NCBI GenBank assembly: GCA_002794775.1
Contig: NBAY01000032.1
Location: 62,001-126,000, forward strand
Direction: 5' to 3'
DNA length: 64,000 bases
DNA from: Porodaedalea pini
Taxonomy: Eukaryota > Basidiomycota > Agaricomycetes > Hymenochaetales > Hymenochaetaceae
The stretch's first letter is position 1. Each line of letters begins with the position of its first letter. Positions 57,984 to 64,000 of the stretch are shown piece by piece. A model generated the notes under the pieces. The model did no database searches. It was not told where the DNA came from and worked only from the letters and a program-made list of their open reading frames with translations. The translations under genes were made by a program, and so were the position numbers.

Positions 57984-58739
57984 GTTTGAAGACCGCGTGA
58001 GTGAAGGTCCAGTATCGACTATCGAGAGCGTTCTCGACTCTTTATATGTTTCCGTACTGGCGAAGCCTGAGGCTGAGCATCATGATGCCGGAGAGTGGCG
58101 CCGTGTCACGTAGACAATACTTTGTACTCGAGTATCAGCAGGTTCAGGACGTCGGAAACAGGAACGCAAAGAAAGATAGAAATGTTCTACATCAACAGCT
58201 TTCTGGCGTCTCTGTAGGTAGATAGGTAGGTCTGTGTCCATAAAGGAGAGCATCAGAATGTCGTAGCACACGTTAGAAATACAAAGCACAGATTCTCCGG
58301 CGCCGCTCCAAAGATCTCCAACCACTTGCCCCAAGTTTAGAATACTAGCTTGATCCACTGGTCATCACTGCGATCATTTCGGTCAAATCAATGATCCGCA
58401 CTTAGCGATCCTCATCCAAATTTTCTGTCATCTTGAGCTTGCCTCGTCCGGGTCCCCCCCCCCCCTTCGCGTCCTAGCCGCTTCTGAGTTCGTCCGGTGC
58501 TATGATCCAATCTTTCTGTGGCGTATGCGCTGAAGGGGTTTCAACTTGAATTAAATTGCTAGTCTTTTAAAACAAGTGATGCACAAGCTTCCTTTCTCAC
58601 TGAAGTCTGAAACCGAGTGCTAGCCAATTTGATATCGCCTGAGAAGTACGCGCACATCGGACTCAGTACAGTGCTCAAGGAGCTTGGCAAGGATATCCTA
58701 GTTTACGACATTGTTAGCTAGTATCGTAAGTCTGACCAA

Positions 58740-59050
58740 GAAAAGGCACCTTCACAGACTACACGCCCTTCCTCTCCCCCACGTGCTGCCTTGCCAGCCC
58801 CTCATTGATCAAGTCCGAGATCCGTCTTGCAGCGGCGTCGGTGCGTTCGTGGAGTCGTTGAGAGTGGCGGGGAGAGAGCACACGTGAGCCGGTCATCAGA
58901 CGTGAGCATGCTCTGGTGCTTGAGCGCCAGGTCGGCGGCGGTGGTGGCGGCGGAGGGAGGAATGCGATCGTCGCAGACGACATCGGCGGACGGAGACCAC
59001 CGTGGCGGGCCGCAGAATTGACCGAGGCGAGGTGGGAGAGAGAAAACAAG
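58740..59050 (-). pseudogene. G-alpha-like GTPase N-terminal exon, copy 6 (body deleted)
   Basis: A single open frame (59049-58759) ends with RTDAAARRISDLINEGLARQ and ERKGV. In the neighbouring frame the strand VKVPFLGQT appears near 58755-58730, close to the family pattern VK-x-LLLGQ. The sequence then jumps to the left flank of the unit, so the GKST exon and all later blocks are absent. It cannot encode a GTPase. Confidence 0.55.
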
Positions 59051-59489
59051 TGAGACAGAGAGAGAGGAAAAAGAGGGCGATGGGTGACGGGCGAGTCAAA
59101 GGGAATGAGAGACGCAGCTTTGACACGTGCTCACAATATTCTCCCGTACGACCTTCTCGTTGTCAATGCCATCGCTATCCCAGCACGCTATCGACATCAG
59201 TCCTCTATCCTCCACTTAGCTCTACCGTAGATGATGGATAGCGTATCATACAGTCGACCTTGACGTAGTAAAATTCGCATCCGAGAGGCAGACGATGCTT
59301 GACACATGTGGACACGCCATGAATTGACATCCGTAGATAGTGACCAAAACATGAGTTTGAAAAGACATTGGACCCACTGCTCTACAAACAGCTCTTCAAA
59401 CTCCTCCTGGACGATTACAAGCTGCGAAACGCTGATCAATAAGGAAGAACAAAGACTCACAGATATGCTATCATCATAATTCATATAGT

Positions 59490-60270
59490 GTCTCAAGTCG
59501 ACTCTAATGCATCATGTTCACCAACATCGTACTGAAGAGCCTCCAACTCCAGCCTAGTCGCGATCAACTGAGCTGAATAAGGCAGTAGTTAGTTTGTGCT
59601 GTTGCCGTCTTTTCGCGTGAAAAAGGGATCACGAAGTGAGCCGGACCCGGACCGAATCCAGCCGGTTTATTTGTGCAAAAAAGGTACAATTTACTACAAA
59701 TAAACCACGTGCGTACTCCGTTTCTTCAACCTGTTCAGTAAAGTATCGTAATAGATACAAAAGTCAACTTCAAGTCTCAATCATCGGCTCAAACCCTGCG
59801 CTCGATATCGAATAGCTTCGTGCCACTCTCCTTATCATGCTTGCTGGCATCTTGAAATGAGATAATGCCCTCAATTACCGCTTTGTAATATCTACCCCCT
59901 CCGGTGTAGAATCTCGATATTCAGAGGTGTGGAACTCAATGATCTACAGGTGAACGGGTTGCTGCCAACTGCACGTCCGACTGGCGCATCGCATGATAAG
60001 TTCAGTTTCGTTGATGGGTACATTCTCAAGCCGTCAGAAAGCGCTTGAAGAGATGATGTGTTCATGTCGATTTGCTCGCTTCTTGCTGCCACCCATGATA
60101 CTACCTCCAGGCTCGTTACATGGCACAGACGGCATGATACAAGTTGTTGAAAGTACGAAAAGCCAGAAACACTGTTTACTATAATCACGACGATGCTCAC
60201 AGGACGTCAATAAACTGTTGCGTCCGGAAAGCATCACGGAAATACATATATCACATATTTCTACTCGTTC
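59490..60270 (-). other. Conserved unrecognised segments of unit 6
   Basis: Shows AFRTQQFIDVL (about 60235-60200) followed by a GTGAGC donor, and MYPSTKLNLSCDAPVGRAVG (about 60025-59965). The ATIGG and SSGEI ends of block C are missing here: the sequence runs from a partial block directly into a relative of block D. The segment is decayed. Confidence 0.38.
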
Positions 60271-60748
60271 ACTTCAGTGAGACCACCTGGCGTGCATCAG
60301 ACTCGGATTGGAGAGGTCTATCACGCAGTTACTGCAATCTTGACTTCGGCAACCGCCCGGCGCATGAGTTCGGTGCTAAGGGCGTTAGATGAATTTACTC
60401 TGTGCAAGCAGAGCTTCGACAGATACGCAATCAATTGTCACCCCTACTCATATATGGCTTCATCGTCTCGCGCTTGGCTGACTCAATTGAATAGTGATAT
60501 AGCTCGACCTTGGGGACCCTCCGAGTGAATAATAAATTATGTGACAGGGAAAATCCGAATCCATACGCTCGACACCAGACATGAAACTGGTATATAAATG
60601 TAGGCTCTGCCATTACTGTTGGTGACTAGGTGAAGAAGATGGTTTTCGAGCTTAGGAAAGGCCTGCGTGCTTTGGCCATCCGTCGTCCCAGCTGCGAACA
60701 CAATGAGTCACAGAGTCTGGAAAGCAAAACAAGAAAGTAGGACTCACC

Positions 60749-62384
60749 TCAGGAGAACTCAATGTCACTCCGCTCCTCGCCTCGTAGTTTGTTCCTCCAT
60801 TGGCTCCCCTCTCCCCTGCCTCCTTCAGATTGATCAATAGCTGACCTCCGAGGACACATAGAAGGGTGAGACTTCCAGCTGCATTCAGGAGAGTTGAAAC
60901 GAACGGATTGACATCCTCGATACCAACTTCCGCTATCTGTAAAACGGAGCAGAAAATGACGCTACGTATGATAAGTTCTAGGTATATTGAACATTGTGAT
61001 GATTTACTTACAAGCCATAATATATGACCTGATCTTGGAAGAGAACTCTAACAAGATGAAAACCTTTAAACCCGGATGACAATCTCCAGTACTCTGCTGC
61101 CTTGTAAAGCGCCAGGCCCAGCAGAACCAGCCCATATTCCATTGGTATGACCCTACCGTGGATCAGAGAAAGCTATAGCGTGTTATAATAAACTCACCAT
61201 GAAATGATGAACAGTGTTTGCGGAGGATCTCTGTTGAACATGCAAATCGTGATACCCTCTGCAAGACTACCGACGGCAGCTAGAGCAGACTAGTCTTCAG
61301 TTGAAGCAGATAGGATGAACAAAGGTCTTACTGTCTACAAACAAGGTGTCATAAATGAGTATGCCAAGTCCGATAGCTGCTTCCAAGCCAAGAAGGGATT
61401 TGAGACAGATAGCCAATTTTCTGTCTGTCAGAGCTCAAGCAGTAGTTACTGGTTTAGAAAGCGAATGCTTGCCTTGATGGTAAAGTGCTATGACCCGGAT
61501 GAGGAGGATGTCTGTGATTCTCTCATAAGCATACGATAGCCAAATCAAATATCGGTATATTTCCTTACAGTCAATTAGTACGATAGTAATCCAGTCTAAC
61601 TCTTGGATAAGTGAACATCGCAATCGATAGCACTGAATGACTCACTTGACAACGAAAAGGCCCATTTTGAAAACAAGCCTGACTTACATGTCAGTGGAGA
61701 ACATGTACGGTCTGGGCCTAAAACTCACAGCTGGAAATAACGGATATTTGAGTGATTAGACACCGGCATAGTATTTTTATTCACTACTTACCTCGCAAGA
61801 CTTTCCGAGAAATCAAAGACTATTGAGATGGCAAACATTTAGTGCCAAGTGTTCCACATGACTATGCAAAATCCTGTAGTGCTGCCACTTACAAGTTATG
61901 TTACAAATAGCTCCCAGGAGCCCAACATAACGGATCTGGACCATAATCATAGGCGGTCCGGTCTTCAGGCATATACGTATGGCGCTTACCGCAAAATAGA
62001 TCAAGCTGATGGGGCTGCAAGGTTTGGACTTCGTCTCCACATTTAGATTATGAAGCCAAAATTTGCGAAAGAAACACACCCAGAAATGTTTGACCTATAC
62101 ATTCGCCTTGATATTAGCTGCACCGAATGAGTTTTTAGAAGTTCCATACCTCCTTGTCCATAGTGATAGCTTCAGACACGATATTTTCTCAGTCAGGCTC
62201 AGCGCACAAGGTTATGCCACGTACTCGAATGATAGATTAAAACAGTTGCAAGGGCCACATTAAAGTATTGCTGAGTCACTGTCTCGGAGACAAGCAACTG
62301 CACATGGCTTGGATCGATAGACTCAGCATCCGAGCGAGTGTGAAGTGAGCGAGTCAGGTTACGGGCAAGCTCCAGAGCAGACAT
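60749..62384 (-). pseudogene. DUF6533-type membrane protein, array copy 6 (C-terminal frameshift)
   Basis: Start exon from the ATG at 62384: MSALELARNLTRSLHTRSDA, then VALATVLIYHS. Intron 1 rejoins in phase to NIVSEAITMDKE. LIRVIALYHQG is seen at about 61510-61475. In the last exon one base is missing within the SVSDIEFS codons (about 60768), so the frame runs past the usual stop into about 40 extra codons and ends at 60652. Otherwise it resembles the other copies. It may be a slightly extended protein or an early pseudogene. Confidence 0.6.
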
Positions 62385-63079
62385 CGTTGAGGTCCTCGTG
62401 AGTGAACGTCCAGTATCGAGAGCATTCTCGATGCTTTATATGTTTCCGCTCTGGTGAAGCCTGAGGCTGAGCATCATGATGCCGGAGAGTGGCGCCGTGT
62501 CACGTAGACAATACTTTGTACTCGAGTATCAGCAGCTTCAGAACGTCGGAAATAGGAACGCAAAGGAAGATAGAAATGTTCTACATCAGCAGCTTTCTGG
62601 CGTCTCTGTAGGTAGATAGGTAGGTCTGTGTCCATAAAGGAGAGCATCAGAATGTCGTAGACACGTCAGGAATATAAAGCATAGATCCTCCAGCGCCGCT
62701 CCAAAGATCTCCAACCACTTTCCCCAAGGTCAGAATACCAGCTCGATCCACTGGTCATCACTGCGATCATTTCGGTCGAGTCGATGATCCGCACTTAGTA
62801 ATTCTCATCTTTTAAAACAAGTGATGCACGAGCATTCTTTCTCACTGAAGCCTGAGACCGAGGAAGTGAGTTTCCTTCTGTGTCCTAAGGAGCTGCATGA
62901 CAGGCTCTCACGTCACTCCAAGAGTCCGAGCTGCGTCTTGTCCCTCATCAAACTGTCATGCCAGCCAGTTTGACATCGTCTGAGGAATACGCGCACATCT
63001 GACTCGAGACAGTGTTCAAGGAGCCTGACAAGGATATTTTAGTTTACAACATTTGTTAGCTAGTATCATCTGTTCGTGA

Positions 63080-64000
63080 AAAGCTCCTTCCAATCAGGTA
63101 GCACAGCTTCATCAATAAGAGCAATCCTCCTGCTCTTCCGCTCTCGTCCGTATTGCGGTCTTGTAGCATCCCATAATAGCCGAAGATTGGCGCCGTAGTA
63201 CGAAATCTACGTTGTTGGGGCAAGTGCGCCGAGAAAGCAACTGAGAGTGGAGAATTGAAACTCTGCGAGTATAGTAGATGCGGCACTGTAAGAGAGCATG
63301 ACGAGTGCGGTTGGAGAGGCGCCGTGAGACGAAGCAGGGGCGGCCGAGGTTGCAGAGGATGAGAGGCAATAAATGAAACCGAAGGCGTGGATCATACGAG
63401 GGCCAAGGAAAGAGAGAAAAGGAAATGCCACGGGCGAGGATGATGAGTGGCGCTCGGTGCGGAATGTGCGGGGGGAGTTAATTAGATAAAAATCATTGTA
63501 GGAGCATTCGTTCCGAGCCATGGGTAGAGAGAGGCAGACGGAGTGTTTTGGACGGACATGATACGCATATGTCCCTCCCGATCTCGCAGTCTCCCTCGCC
63601 ACCCATACCCCCTCCCAATCCGCTTCATTGCCGCCCTTAATGCACAAAATCGTGCTTACTTCTAACGGTAGTTGACTTATCCTTTGAAAAAGAGATGTGC
63701 CGGAAGGTTCAGTCACTGCGTGCACGGCCAGAGGGACGAGAGGGAGGGACGCACCAAATTCATCTTGTCCTGCACACCAACGTACATACCAGCCTCCCTC
63801 TCCAGACCCCACCAATGCAACGCAGCGCAACCAGGCCAATCAAGAATAGAAAAATTCACCAAGAAAAGGCACCTTTACAGCCTGCGGGCCCTTCCTCTCC
63901 GCCGCGCACTGCCTTGGCAGCTCTTCATCAATCAAGTCCAAGATCCGTCTTGCGTCGGCATCGCGGAGTCTCGTAGGGTGCCGCGGGGGGGGGGGGGGGG
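63080..64000 (-). pseudogene. G-alpha-like GTPase gene, copy 7 (5' end beyond window)
   Basis: The 5' exon near 63960-63880 reads ADARRILDLIDEELPRQC and AAERKGPQAVK. The P-loop exon reads FSKDKSTTVR at about 63690-63661, with Gly of GKST replaced by Asp. The downstream block reads INSPRTFRTERHSSSS, then MIHAFGFIYCLSSSATSAAP, and near 63170-63075 LRLLWDATRPQYGRERKSRR and IALIDEAVLPDWKELFTN before a stop. The damaged P-loop and a TAG near 63210 argue for decay. The open frame of 210 codons across 63207-63839 mixes exon and intron sequence. Confidence 0.5.
63983..64000. other. G homopolymer at window end
   Basis: The last about 17 bases are all G. Together with its position inside a tandem repeat this looks like the end of an assembled contig, not natural sequence. 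Shorter C runs occur inside the array at about 42200 and 58455. Confidence 0.7.

Larger units (their letters stand above)
52510..58040. repeat. Tandem array unit 5 (about 5.5 kb)
   Basis: A full unit: G-alpha-like gene (53170-54170), conserved segments (54690-55860) and DUF6533 copy 5 (56341-57983). Most of it is subfamily B. Confidence 0.8.
58040..62440. repeat. Tandem array unit 6 (about 4.4 kb, internally deleted)
   Basis: Shorter than its neighbours because about 1 kb is missing near 58730: the junction joins sequence from left of the G-alpha body block directly to its 5' exon. Contains a G-alpha-like 5' exon (58740-59050), conserved segments (59490-60270) and DUF6533 copy 6 (60749-62384). 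Confidence 0.8.
62440..64000. repeat. Tandem array unit 7 (cut by window end)
   Basis: Contains the left flank and a G-alpha-like gene up to the window edge. The matching DUF6533 copy would lie beyond position 64000. Confidence 0.75.

Noticed and set aside
63207..63839. 210-codon minus-strand open frame taken as one protein
   Set aside because: It runs across the P-loop exon, an intron and the following block in a frame that does not match the GKST-type exon of the sister copies; it mixes exon and intron sequence.
1..64000. tRNA, rRNA or CRISPR features
   Set aside because: I saw no cloverleaf-like segments with a convincing B-box, no rRNA sequence, and no short regularly spaced repeats. 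The array units are about 5 kb and contain genes.

Overview
The window looks like nuclear DNA of a filamentous basidiomycete (Agaricomycetes). Genes are split by many short GT-AG introns of about 50-85 nt, intergenic spaces are compact on the left, and several proteins belong to families I know mainly from mushroom-forming fungi (DUF6533-type membrane proteins, G-alpha-like GTPases, SDR and MDR oxidoreductases). All gene models were built by hand from splice sites and reading frame. No database search was possible.

Left part (1-32.4 kb): mostly single-copy genes. A truncated, inverted SDR relic (611-900, +) is followed by a mitochondrial ribosome recycling factor (1443-2478, -), an intact SDR (2889-4203, -), a divergent DUF6533-type membrane protein (5946-7761, -), a multi-span membrane protein with a His/Gly-rich tail (8533-10229, -), and an unrecognised six-exon protein (12079-14440, +). 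A gene-poor 4-kb stretch leads to a large bHLH regulator (18550-21338, +). A 6-kb stretch without recognisable genes precedes an AT-rich island with an eight-exon J-domain protein (27444-29067, +). Next come an MDR oxidoreductase with three frame-disrupting indels (29652-30934, -) and a small unrecognised ORF (31820-32334, -).

Right part (32.4-64 kb): a tandem array of units of about 4.4-5.5 kb, all in the same orientation. Each full unit carries, in minus-strand order, a degraded G-alpha-like gene (N-terminal linker, VK-x-LLLG strand, and a GKSTT[LV]K P-loop behind an intron), a DUF6533-type multi-span membrane protein, and two conserved segments I do not recognise. Six DUF6533 copies and seven G-alpha-like 5' ends are present. 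Copies fall into two sequence subfamilies and some are mosaics. Copies 3 and 6 have C-terminal frameshifts, and unit 6 lacks the central G-alpha block. The window ends in a G homopolymer, which suggests a contig end inside the array.

The most interesting signal is this array, where a membrane-protein gene and a G-alpha-like GTPase gene have been amplified together. A receptor/G-protein pairing is my inference and is not shown by the sequence.
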